NCBI GenBank assembly: GCA_003427395.1
Contig: BFEA01000170.1
Location: 1,423,359 to 1,482,401, forward strand
Reading direction: 5' to 3'
Origin: Chara braunii
Taxonomy: Eukaryota > Streptophyta > Charophyceae > Charales > Characeae
Length of the DNA: 59,043 nt
Part shown: piece by piece, positions 45,003 through 55,560 of the stretch
How the letters are laid out: every line of letters starts with the position of its first letter
Numbering within the stretch: position 1 is the stretch's first letter
Notes under the pieces: generated by a model
Told to the model about the DNA's origin: nothing
Database searches by the model: none
What the model saw: only the letters and a program-made list of their open reading frames with translations
Made by a program: the position numbers and the translations under genes

Positions 45003-46170
45003 ACCGTAACAACAACCATTGATCCGGTACTCCCGTGGGGTACGCTTCTTCAGCTTAACAACAACCATTGATCCGGTACTCCCGTGGGGTACACCTCTTC
45101 AGCATGACAACAGCCAATTGATCCGGTACTCCCGTGGGGTACACTTCAACTTAACGAAAGCCGACTAATTCAGTACTCTCGTAGGGTACTCGTCTTCAAA
45201 AGCTAACAAAGGCAAAAGGTAGCAGGAGGCTTCCGTGAAGCTCTCTTATCACTAATCGAACCAGACTAGGGAAGGATTCGAGTACTCCCGGGTGAGTGTA
45301 CAAACTCTTGAGTCTGGGTCGATCTGTCCGACTTCCCGTGGGTGTCAACATGTCTTTTGCTCACTTACAACGCATAGGCCAGATAGGTGAACTATTAGGG
45401 CAACTCAATTAAGAGTTGTTCTTGGTCTCCTAGGCATCAAATGGGTAGTAGGATGACTCCCGGGTGGGTTGTCCTAACACTTGTTTGATTTGGAGGTTAA
45501 CTAACGGAGGTCAGGAATAAGGTGATTGTGGTTGAAGTATAGGGTTACTCCCGGGTGAGTAAACCGTACTACTTCTTCAGGTATGACCGATGGTTGGTAT
45601 GAGTAAAAGTGAACAATATATCTAACATTAAGCTAGAGAATGGGAGGCTCTCGTGGGGTCGTCCCGCTATTTCTCTAACCTCACCTTAACAAGCCGGGTA
45701 AGATACTCCTGTTAAAGGAGGATCTGGTGTTTGCCTGAGTCCACTAACATAATCCCAGCTCGTCTGACTCTAAGTAGTAGGGTGGCTCCCGTAGAGTTAT
45801 CCTATTACACTTTTGAGAAAAAGATGAAGGTATGAATCAAGTAGTAATACGAGGTTTCCGTGAAGACCGCCTGTTGCTAACCTTGATTCGGTATTGACAC
45901 ATGGATCTAGAATGTTCTTTGAATACTGGGCCAAGTGTTGAAACGATTGAACATAGGTCTCCTAACAATCTGCTTAACTAATAAAAGGATACTCCCGGGT
46001 GAGGAATGCGATCATTTACACTAGATGACATGAATTGTTTGATTGCATGAGGACTGCATGAATTTTGAGGGGTGACTGAATGTTCCCGTAGGGCAACCCG
46101 ACTACTCTTCTGACTAACGAATTGTTTGGAATTGATCAAGTAGTGGAAGATTGTCGGGTGAATCGGCCTA
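45003..46170 (+). repeat. Hairpin minisatellite array 4 (ACTCCCG core)
   Basis: About 15 irregular units with the core ACTCCCGTGGGGTA or ACTCCCGGGTGAGT. Arms pair and vary: GTAC/GTAC (45020-45140), AGTAC/GTACT (near 45172), GGATGAC/GTTGTCC with two G-U pairs (near 45451), GGTTACTC/GAGTAAACC with one bulge (near 45542) and TAGGGTGGCTC/GAGTTATCCTA (near 45780-45806; 11 pairs, three of them G-U). Some units include AGGCTTCCGTGAAGC, close to the inner stem of arrays 1 and 2. Confidence 0.85.
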
Positions 46171-47432
46171 CTACTTGCGTATGTCGGGACAAGAAGAAAC
46201 GGGAAGGAAAAAGGGAGTGTTCCATCGGGAGCGACTCCAAAGGTTCTTAAAAAGAAACGCAAGAGAAGACGAAACACCGCGGGTAAAAGAAATCAGAGAA
46301 AAAAGTTACCCCGTGTAGTCGCAGTTCATCAGAAAATCCGCGACTGGTTTGAGTTGATCTCGGTCAGACTACCGCATAAAGCACCAAAGGTTGTGCTTAT
46401 CTGCAAGAGAGAGAATGCAAGGACTGAAAGAAGAGAAAATATGAGTTTCCCTGGGACAGCTTGAGACATAGGCAAAAAAACTCCTTGAAATAAAAGGAGG
46501 AGGAGTGACAGACGATTTAGGGTAGATACAAGCTAGGGGTTAGATTTTGGGATGTTGATCCCAAAGCTCACAAACCAGAACTAAGGGAGGGACCCTTAAA
46601 TATCATTATGTGGGAATCAAGTGGGGTTGTTGAAACATTGTTGACCTGTGTGTGTGCAGGTCTTTGCTTTGGTCTACTGCTATTGAAGGAGAAGTCATAC
46701 ATAAGGGATTCAATTTTCTGTTATCACTCGAAAACAGGTCGGTCGTTGCCGATTCAACTTTTCGCCTTGGCTTGATATCTACATCTAAAATCAAACCTTG
46801 TGGTCAGTAAAATTGTCACCTGTGGTCGTTGCCTAAATGGTTCTGGTTGCTTTCAAGGGTCCTTTGAATAAATGTGAGGGGGTTGGGCTTGCATCTCAGG
46901 AAAGATAGAACTGTCATGCATGGTTTGGGGAGTGAAGGACAATGTCAATGGTTGATGGTTGACGCCGTTAGTGCATGGCATGTGAACTGTCTTTGCATTA
47001 TGTTGTGCAGGTCTGTTTTGTGCATAATTTGGGCTGGACTGGAATTGACATCGTGAAGAGTTTGGACACTCAGCACTTGTGAAAGTGGGAAGGGTTCCCA
47101 TCGGTAATACCTCGCTATTCATAATCAAGTCTTATATACTATCTGATGATCAGTTATATATTGAGTGTAATAGATTATCTTTGGTAGTGACAAGGTTCTG
47201 ATACGTTGATCATAGAGGGTAGAAGGAGAAAGTGTTTTAAGAATAAAAGCGAAAATAAGACGACGGTCTCAAAGTTCGACCTGAGTATCTAACGGATTAG
47301 TTCTAGGCGTCTTATCGCGCGTACCCCATTTCATGCTACAACGATCGAGCAAACGTCCTCGACCGACCTACCTCTACTCAGGTATGTAAAAGCCTTCGCA
47401 CGTGGGCCGGTAGCTCAGCAGGGACACGCCTA
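46171..47432 (+). other. Tail of LTR C
   Basis: Aligns, with divergence, to 860-1860 of the 5' LTR, including the CTGTTATC-ACTC-GAAAACAGGTCGG word near 46722. No gene recognised. Confidence 0.65.
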
Positions 47433-47830
47433 CCTGAGGATGGTGACAGCCCATCGGGTAGAGGTAAGTTGTACCTCGCGGCGTCCTGACCTGTCACAGG
47501 GCGTCGTGAGAGGTATAGCACGCGCGCACGGTTGGAGTGGTGACAAGTTGATTCTTCGAAAATAAATCCTGCGTGACACGACCGTGAGGTTCAACACTCC
47601 CCAGCAGGGCGCAGGACCGCCGCGCACGACAACGCTCACCTAAGGGATGGTGACAGCTCCCGCAGGTGGAGGTAAGCGGTGCCTCGCGTGACCCTGTCCT
47701 GTCGTAGGGGTTCGCGAGAGGTACGGTTGACGCACTCGACCGGAGTGGCAAACGCTCTCCGCGACAATTCCTGCAAAATCTTGCGTGACGCGGCTGGAAG
47801 GGTCCCCGTGTGGGACCGATGCGCTCGACA
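47433..47830 (+). repeat. Doubled LTR terminal segment (about 200 bp x 2)
   Basis: 47433-47631 and 47632-47830 both run from a CACCTAAGGGATGGTGACAG-type start to a GCGC-rich GACA end. Other LTRs have one. The last copy is closer to the end of E, the first to the ends of A and the 5' LTR. Either a tandem duplication or unequal exchange between subfamilies. Confidence 0.75.
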
Positions 47831-48530
47831 ACCCATCCCGTAGGAAAAGTGCCTTTTCAGAATTTATATCAGCCCAAATATGAAAACAGAAATAGTCTTT
47901 GAGTTTCTAAAGTACAATTTTGTCTAACTCCCTGAATTAGTAAAAATTTGGGTAGAAGAAGATTTTTCAGAGTTTTACTAAGCCATATATAAACTTCAGA
48001 CAAGTTGAACTTTTGAAAAGTCAAGAATTAACAAACTCCTTGGATTTGCAGAAATTTCGACAGCGCTTCCCGTAGAGAAAGTAGTTTGCCAAAATTCATA
48101 CAAAGCCAAGTATGACAAAAGATCTCAAAAAATGCGAGAATTGATCTAAGTAAAAACGCTTAGCTCAGAAAATGCAAGAATTGAAAGGAACTCCTATCGC
48201 TCTAGCACATGGCGAGTCTGTAAAGCATCTACCTATCAAACTGAAACTCAGATCAAGTAGTAACCTCACTCAGTCATATGCAGGCCAGACCACAAAGGTG
48301 AGTACCCTCGCCACCCCAAGGTATACCTGAACAAACAATAGTTCATGATACTTCAATGATTTAACCCTTTATACCCAGCTTACATAAGGCATAAGGTCAG
48401 GACACCTAAACTTATAGAATGAACCTTACCTTAGCCAGGCCTAAAGTCAGACCACCCAAATTTATGGAATGAACCCAACTTGGCCGAAGTATATACAAAC
48501 ATAGGGCAGAACTATTTTTCTCTTCTTTGG
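47831..48530 (-). other. LTR D segment: no gene recognised
   Basis: Reverse complement resembles 36950-37200 of copy B (GAAGCGCTGTCGAAATTTC near 48065). The remainder has no feature. Confidence 0.55.
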
Positions 48531-48535
48531 GTATA

Positions 48536-49285
48536 TGACTAAGCCATCTGTCTTAGAAACCATGCTTAGCCGCCCTGAACTGTTTAAATAGCCAAGTTAT
48601 ATATATATATATATATATGCACCTTAGTCTTCAAAAGGAGGGCGTAGGGCTGAGCCATTCGTCTTAGAAACAATGCTCGGCCTGCCCAGGTTACCTTCAA
48701 TTATAAATCTTGATTATACTCTCTTCGCTTGTGATAAGACTATAGTCAGACCATTCGTCTTAGAAACAATGCCTGACTAGCCTTGTTCGCATATAGGTAC
48801 ATATATATATATAATTATAGTGAATCATATTCCTTTGTTCTCATTATAGTCCTGAGGCCTCGGACTTAGACCATTCGTCTTAGAAACAGTGTCTAGTCCA
48901 TTGGCCTGAATTCTCCCTCAGAATAAAACAGCCAAGGAGAGATGAGTCATTCGTCTTAGAAACAATGCTCAACTCTCATTTTTTCAGCACATAAAAAAAA
49001 ACAAAGTACCCTGGGTCTGACCCAGAGACTGTTCAGAAACCACCCAAGTAAACAGCGACCAGACCATTCGTCTTCGAAACAATGTTTGGCCCTAAAAAAG
49101 TCAGGCAATCAATACTCCTCATAATTAAAGTCGCCAGACCATTCATCTTAGAAACAATGTCTGACACAATTAAAGAAACACAACAACCAAGTCATTCGTG
49201 TTAGAAACAATGCTTGGTGCTTCAGAACATAGAATAAAATATAGCAGTCAGTTCATTCATCTTAGAAACAGTGCCTGACCCCATA
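48536..49285. repeat. Hairpin minisatellite array 5: constant loop, covarying stems
   Basis: Nine units carry the near-invariant core CATTCGTCTTAGAAACAATG. The arms outside it differ in each unit but pair: CTAAG/CTTAG (48540), GGCTGAG/CTCGGCC (48650), AGTCAG/CTGACT (48745), TAGA/TCTA plus GGAC/GTCC (48863), GAG/CTC (48944), CCAGA/TTTGG (49060), CAGA/TCTG (49135), ACCAAG/CTTGGT (49187), GTCAG/CTGAC (49246). Spacers between units are unrelated. A (TA)n tract lies at 48599-48618. Confidence 0.92.
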
Positions 49286-49582
49286 AGACCCGTTCAATCG
49301 TAAGCAAAACTGCCTTCCTCCCAACTTTTCCCCTGATGCAACCCCTTGTGACAATCTGCTTTCAGGCAATCAAGGAAAGTGAGACTGCCATTATACATGC
49401 ATTCCTTTAGTTAGTCTGATTTGTATCCTGAAAGTCAATCCAACAAGTCAAAGTAAGTGTTGCATACAGCCCAATCAACCAATACATGGGGAGGTGTATA
49501 AACAGGGGTTATACTGGTTTATAAGGGAAAACAAAGATTACCTGTCCGTTCCCTGCCTCCAGAACTCCACCTAAGTTCCAGT

Positions 49583-49665
49583 AGAGCTCCCGCAATCGGT
49601 GGGGTGACTCCCCACAGAGTCTTGCTGCGGTCCTACGAGTTGCAATCCCGCCTGCCACCTTCCTC
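49583..49665 (+). other. tRNA-like element in LTR D
   Basis: Plus-strand counterpart of 35168-35258: GTAGAGC, then GTGGG-GTGACTC-CCCAC (intact anticodon-type arm, T33 present), then GAGTTGCAATCCC (B-box-like). The base changes relative to copy B keep the anticodon stem. A further tRNA-like scrap (minus GGCAGAGCAGTTAGTCAGGG) is at about 50175-50205. Confidence 0.5.
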
Positions 49666-50787
49666 TCGGACCCAGGGGACTAGACTTAGAGTAAGAAGGA
49701 TAGAAAGAGAAAGTTTTAGACTCTCAGATCCAAGGAGGGTGCTCTCAGACTCGCAGGAAAGGACCTTGGTACCTTCAGCGCCTGAGGGCCCCACAATGGC
49801 AACCCACGCTACAGCTTGGTCAATTCTAAATCAGCTGTTGACGTCTCGCCCCTGACGACTCCCCAATTTGCAGAAGCATTCCCCACCTTTCCAAGATCTC
49901 AGCCTTTCCGTTTGGTGTCAAAGCCTCAATCTCACTGACCCCAGCCTTACCCCTCGGGCTGCCCCTCTCGATCAACCACGACTACACGGTCCGGGAAGCC
50001 CCTCCAAACATAGCACTTCTTGGTGCTCCACTCGAGTATGGTTATAACAACCCTGTATAGTAACGACGACCTGCAATCACCTCATAAAAAGGCGCGATAG
50101 CGGTATGCCGCGACAATGCTCAGTGCAACCGAAGTCCAGCGCGGCAGTCCACTGCAGCGGCCTTACAAGCCGTAGCCCCCTGACTAACTGCTCTGCCAAT
50201 TAGCAACCACGATCCTCAGGCCTCACTAACTCCCTCTCTCCAGGCAAGCTTCTCCTGCTCGGACTAGCTTGAACCGGCCAGGTAGGCGGGCGGGAGCGGC
50301 TAACTGCAGCAACAAAGCATTCCGGCATCCGACAATCAACAGCGTGCCTGGTCAGTCCAGCCAGCCGTACGAACAACAACTTCGCGGGCAGCCTCCCAGT
50401 ATGCAGCGGCACGATAGGTGGCTACAGCCCGGCGACTCGATCAGGTAAATGCATCCTGCCCCGTGGCTGCCCTACGCCGCTTCTTCCGATGGAATGAGTA
50501 GGGGTGGATGAGTCTTCCGTTAGAGAGAGGCCAGATACATGCTTGCAGAGAGATGGGGAAGCAGTGTTCCCATCGCTGGGGGCAGCGCTCCGGCCACCTT
50601 CCCGCTACTCCACGGCCAGCTGCAGGCAGGTGCGCGGGTTCCCTCCTCCCCTCTTTCAACGCCTTTTCTCTCTCTTTACGCAACGAGAGCTTCAACCACC
50701 GGCGGAGCAACGTATGGGTTAGCAGGTAAGTCTCCGGCCCCGCGGATGCCCCTCTCTGCTACTTGTTTCGACAGAGCATGAAACATC
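49666..50787 (-). other. LTR D segment: no gene recognised
   Basis: Only the tRNA-like scrap at 50175-50205 and short non-conserved frames on both strands. Confidence 0.5.
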
Positions 50788-50823
50788 GAATGAATCCGCC
50801 CGCATACGCGGTTAGATTCATTC
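50788..50823 (-). other. Dispersed GAATGAATC hairpin (LTR D, first)
   Basis: GAATGAATC (50788-50796) pairs perfectly with GATTCATTC (50815-50823); CCGC pairs with GCGG inside. A second member at 52028-52064 has GAATGAA/TTCATTC with CCG/CGG. Confidence 0.8.
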
Positions 50824-50939
50824 CCCCTCCTACATAGCCTACTAACCGTCTAACCCCCGCGCAGCCAGTACTCCTTCTCACCCTTATCCTACTGACCCTA
50901 TAGAAAAACTAACCTCATATTCTAAATCGCAACTACTAA

Positions 50940-52560
50940 CCCCCCCCAAAACGAGCCTTCTCTCGCTCGATTTCACCGAGAAACGAGCGAGATACTCGAT
51001 CTTCGCTCCCGGCCATATCCACTTTCGAACACCTCCGCGCATCTCATTTCTCCACTAACTTCTAGTTTACTAACCTACCTCTAAAACTAAGCTCATGATC
51101 GCGCTCGCCCGGCATCAGAACCCCCATTTCTAATCCTTCCCCGCCCGTTTCCATCAAGGAACGGGCGAGATACTCACTCCCCACTCCCACTTGACTTCTT
51201 GGAGCTCAGACCACCACTATGCAGCCTGTAGCAGTTTGCACACATGCTATACACTATTGTCATTCGTAGCGTCCCCCGTGGTGCCTGAAGGAGTCTACTT
51301 CGCGGATCACCGCTAGACAAGGTGTGTACTTTTTCCTTCTCTTTCCGGCATCCTGCCAAACCACAATGGCACCAGACTTGGACTGTTGTTTCAATGAGAC
51401 TGTCCTATGCAGTCTTGTGCCGCCACCTAACCCCGACTCCGTGCCCCCCACAGCAGCTCAGTGGCGAGTATCTATTCTTCCTCCCTTTCTTCTCTAATAG
51501 CTGCCTTCTGTTCGATGCACCTGGTTATTCCTTTCCCTGCTTTGCACCTTCATCCTCTCCATTCGCTGCAACATTCTCGCCCATGCGACTGTACGTAGTA
51601 GCCATTCATGGCCAGGTACATACAGACCGGGAGAGCCGATCGTGGGGCCGACCCTACCTACTTCGAGTCTGCTAGGCCAAGATGCAAACTGAGTAGGAGT
51701 TTATTGCTCGAATATGGGCAGATGGGCGCTAAGCTTGCTCGCTGTGGGACTGTCCAGCACCGTCGCCCGAGTTTTGGCCCATCCCGTATCGCTGGCTCTG
51801 CCTACCAAGGAAACGGCCCACGGAGCTAGTTTGACATCGTAGCTCGACGCCTGGCTGAACCGTAGTTCGAGGTCTGGCTGATCCGTTGTCGCCAGTTCAG
51901 TTACACATACAGAGAGGTAAGGAGCGGGTACCTCCTTCCTTGAGCCGAGCAGTGCACTGTCTACCGGGAAGTTTTCGATTCAGCAGTTAACTTCACACTT
52001 CTCTCATCACTAGGATAAGCAGAATCAGAATGAATCTTCCGCAAAAACACGGACATGTTCATTCCTTCTTTACAACCTCCCTTCCGCTAATCTAACATTC
52101 AAACGGACTCCACAATCGGGTTCGCAACCCTTCAAAACCTCTATCTTACTTCCTCCCTCGTCCGATCGCTTCGCGAATCGAGTAGAAGCTTTGGTTTTCC
52201 ACCCCCCCTGTCTCTACTCCCGCCATAGCTCGGCAGACCTTCTTCTCTTACTAACTCATATTCTACTCTACTAATTCCAAAACTGACAATGCCAGCACAT
52301 TCGCCCTACCCCAAAACCGTACCGCTCCACTTTCGTTAACTCGATTCCGAGGGTCGAGTGAACAACGTGTTTTTCCTCCCGCCATAGCCATTCCTCCCGA
52401 TACCTCCGCGCACTGCTCTTCTCTTCTACCCCCTAACTTACTAACCTATCAATAAAACTAACCTCGGATCTGATGTCGCCTATCCCCAAACCTTCAGAAT
52501 CGTCCCTTCTCCCGCTTGATTCCGTTTGATTCCGTTAGGAATCAAGCGAGCTATGCTTAT
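50940..52560 (-). repeat. Hairpin array 6 in LTR D, split by about 0.8 kb
   Basis: Units of about 170-180 bp contain CTAACTTACTAACCTA-like words and one inverted repeat each: TCTCGCTCG/CGAGCGAGA (50961/50984), CGCCCGTT/AACGGGCG (51142/51160), ACTCGA/TCGAGT (52339/52354), CGCTTGATTCC/GGAATCAAGCG (52513/52538). All four stems are perfect and all differ. 51190-52010 between them is unrelated sequence without a recognised gene. Confidence 0.75.
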
Positions 52561-54474
52561 TCTACCGCGCTCGGCCTTCTCTCCATCCATTCCCGTCGTT
52601 GCATGTGCCCGACACCGCCTCGCGTTCGGGTTCGCCCCCTTCGTCTTGCCCGTTACCCCGCCTCTTTCTCCCTCCTGTTCTTACCGCTCGCTGCCCCCGC
52701 ACCCGTCACTCCTTCACCTCCGACTCTCAACCCGAATGCACCTGGCCGGAAAACCCCGCCGGGTTCCCCCACTTCGTCCTACCTGCTACTGCCAGCGCTG
52801 CCCGCTATCCTGTATGCACCCTATACCCCTTTACATCCAGATTTAGTCTCACTCCCCTGGCCTTTCCTACGCTTCCAATCTGCGCTGCCCGGATGTGTGT
52901 GTTGGTCAGTACCGACAACCGGTTAGTGGTCCATACTTCGAAGTCCGCCATAGTTGTCTCTCCCGTTGCTGCCTTCGTCATGGTCTCGCATGCACCTATC
53001 CCGGCTTCGCGTCTAGTTCCAACCTTTTCCCCGATTTGCTGGAGTACGCAGCGGACCGGTTAGCAACTCCAGCCGAACGGAGGGGAACCCTTGGGGAAGG
53101 AACCCGGCTATTGAGCGGTCCGATTGAACTACCGCCCCTATAGTCCCCCGCCCCTCGCTCCCTGCCTCCTGTGGTTGGCTCTCACACTTGGTAGTTGTGC
53201 CCGACCTCCACTCTCTTCTGCCCGACAGTGCCCCACAGCGGCCGGCCTGTCTCAGCGTTCCGCCTTCTACCTACGATCGGAAAGGTTCCGCAGGCAAACT
53301 TTGTGCCCGCTACCCAGAAATACGCTGTCGGTCCTCCGTGGTGGCAGTTCTGCAGGGGCTCTTAGTGCTCATAGGGGGAGGGGACCGGAGTGGAGGCATA
53401 GTGGCTGGCCCATCGAAGAGGCTCAGTCCTGATGCTATCGGCTGACCCCCCCGGCCGGCATCGCCCACCCACTTCAGCAGACATCGCCCCTGCTGGTGGG
53501 TGCCGCTCCCGCATGTTCCCTCGTTTGAAAGCTTGAGTCCGGATGTGGCTGTTGCGGGGTTCCCAATAATACTGTAAAGGGATTACCTCGGCGCTGCTAC
53601 AGAAGCAGTTTGTAATTGCACTTCTGGCAATCCCGTGAATACAACACACCCCACGTGACCCTGCATCAGGCTCGATATCGCGCCCCAGAACGGGGCGGGA
53701 GTAAACAAAAATAAACAGCAGCAAAGAAGGTAGAAGTAATAAAAATAAACGGGGAAATTAACGGGGAGCCCTACAGATCGGCCCCTCCTCCGCCACGCCT
53801 GTAAGCAAAAACGGAGGGGGATAGCCCCATCGGGCCCTCGACCCCTCGGTCTTCTCCACGCCGCTCCGCTGTAACTGCTGCGTCGACGCCCGCCGACCTC
53901 GATCCCTGAACCTCCGTAACGTCAACCCAAAGCCGTAACCTATAGGGCTAAGCCCAAGTCTAAAGTTAGCCTACGCGGGACCCAATATAAGGTGATGCGG
54001 GGGCATCGTCCCCCGCCTGCAACCAAACTCACGGCCGCTAAGTATTCGCGCCGGCCTACCCAAACCGTGCCGTAACCGCCCCCGCGTGCCATCCTACGCC
54101 GCCCCATTTACCGCACAAGGTCGCACCGTTGCTGTTGATGTCGTCGTCCTCACACGCGTGCCCGCATCGGTCAAACGTACCAGTCAAAGAAAAATATCCT
54201 TAATTCCTACTTCATCAAAAGTAAATAAATAAAAATAAAATAAGTTAAACCAACCGGCGTCCGGTCCGACTTTATAATCAACGACAAAGAAAGAAATCCT
54301 GCGCGCCTTAAACCCTGCGCGCCCACGCACTCCCTACTTCTAGAGCTCATAGCCAACCTATAGTCACCACACTGCCGCAAGTTGCGCGGCCTTCGCAACA
54401 ATTCCGGGTCAACTTGTTTTCTGTCACTTGCAAAAACCAGGGCGGATACCCTTGTAAGTGTATTCATGCCGACA
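52561..54474 (-). other. Head of LTR D: no gene recognised
   Basis: C/T-rich on plus with several open frames up to 154 codons (52516-53432), none with recognisable motifs. The minus strand aligns with 30525-31640 of copy B (CTTAGCCCTATAGGTTACGG, GACTATCCCCC-type words). Confidence 0.6.
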
Positions 54475-54610
54475 CCGTGTTTCTTTCTCAAGTTTGACCA
54501 CCCTCAATGCATCAATTGATCTGCCTTTCGGACCGTATAGTCCGTGTTTCTTTCCCAAATTTGGTCACCCTCAATGCATGAGTTAATCTGCCCTTTAGAC
54601 TGTGTAGTCC
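54475..54610. repeat. 67-bp tandem repeat, right of the composite insertion
   Basis: Two more units of the repeat at 28575-28725 (CCGTGTTTCTTTCTCAAGTT...). Together the four units frame the 25.7-kb nested insertion. Confidence 0.85.
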
Positions 54611-55085
54611 ACGAGCCGTGTCACTTGCAACGTCGTAACTATTATTCTCTCTGGGCCGTGCAGTTCATGAGCCATGACGCGTTATTACCCCTGCACAGTT
54701 TCATCCTTCTCTCCTTCTCGTGACCCTATTTCCTTGGCTTTATGCTGCCTTTCGAGTGCTGGTTTGTTTCCTTCTTAGACCACATACCTAGCTTGTCCCA
54801 TAGCTTTTCTGGCTCACCCTCATACATTCCTTTCACTCTTTTGTGGGGTTCGTCATACTCAGTCCCACTTAATTCCCTTGATCCCTTATCAGGCTTCTCG
54901 AGCTCATTCACAAACATTTCTCATGCGTTTTTTATTACCAATTTTGCTAGGACTTTCATACTGATTCTTAGGTTATTTACTGCAATCACTCAAGCCCCTT
55001 CGCCAAATTTTTCAAGCCTGTTTCAAGCAATTTCTCATACAATCCCTCTATTCATTTCTCCAATTAGTTCTTAGGCCCGAAACTA
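54611..55085. other. Non-genic spacer
   Basis: Diverged words of the 67-bp repeat near 54600-54680 (GCCGTGCAGTTCATGAGCC), then sequence with no recognised gene. Confidence 0.5.
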
Positions 55086-55560
55086 AGACAATTTTTCATA
55101 CAATTCCTTTGGATCACACTTTTCTCAATCCCAAGCTCATACAATTTCTCATATCATTCCTCTGGACATCTTGTCAGACTTTTCGCAAACCCAAGCTAAA
55201 ACAAATTCGCATGCAATTCCTCTGGACATCTCGCCAGACTTTTCTCAAGTCCAAGCTTAGACAAATTTGTATGCAATTCCTCCGGACACCTCGCCAGACT
55301 TTTCTCAAGTCCAAGCTCAAACAATCTCATATGCAATTTCTCTGGACATCTTGCTAGACTTTTCTCAAGCCCAAGCTCAAACAATTTCACATGCAATTCC
55401 TTTGAACCTCTTTGTCAGACCTTTCTCAAGCCCAAACTTTTAGACAATTCCTCTAGACATCTTACCGGACTTTTCTCAAGCCCAGACTCAAACAATTTCT
55501 CATGCTATTCCTCTGGACATTTTGCCAGACTTTTCTCGAGTTCATAGTTATTTTTTTAAT
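55086..55560 (-). repeat. 63-bp minisatellite, open as 21-residue repeats on minus
   Basis: About eight units with CTCTGGACATCTYGCCAGAC and TTTTCTCAAGYCCAAGCT. On minus, 55196-55396 reads as repeats of LFELGLEKSLARCPEELH. The period is a multiple of three, so the frame persists, but neighbouring units carry stops. Confidence 0.85.

Larger units (their letters stand above)
38548..47830 (+). mobile_element. Giant LTR copy C, complete, 9283 bp
   Basis: Starts TGTCGGAGC at 38548 and ends GCGCTCGACA at 47830. The head (38548-39560) aligns with 9478-10740 of copy A. The middle includes two tandem copies of the module seen once in A at 12480-14900 (41180-43080 and 43250-44990), which explains its greater length. 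Then come array 4 and a tail with a doubled terminal segment. It abuts copy B directly, so B and C are tandem LTRs lacking an internal region. Confidence 0.75.
47831..54474 (-). mobile_element. Solo giant LTR, minus strand, 5' part (D)
   Basis: On minus it starts TGTCGGCATGAATACACTTACAAGG at 54474 (same start as A, B and C) and aligns with copy B from head to about 37100. At 47831 it meets copy C. Rejoined with E it restores the sequence seen uninterrupted in B around 37085-37100. It contains array 5, a tRNA-like block, array 6 units and two GAATGAATC hairpins. Confidence 0.75.

Noticed and set aside
48536-49285. CRISPR-like array (regular 20-base repeats with unique spacers)
   Set aside because: Eukaryotic context, irregular spacer lengths of about 50-115, variable stem arms belonging to each unit, and no cas genes.
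52516-53432. Several overlapping plus frames of 70-154 codons in LTR D
   Set aside because: C/T-rich composition, no motif, and not conserved in LTR B.
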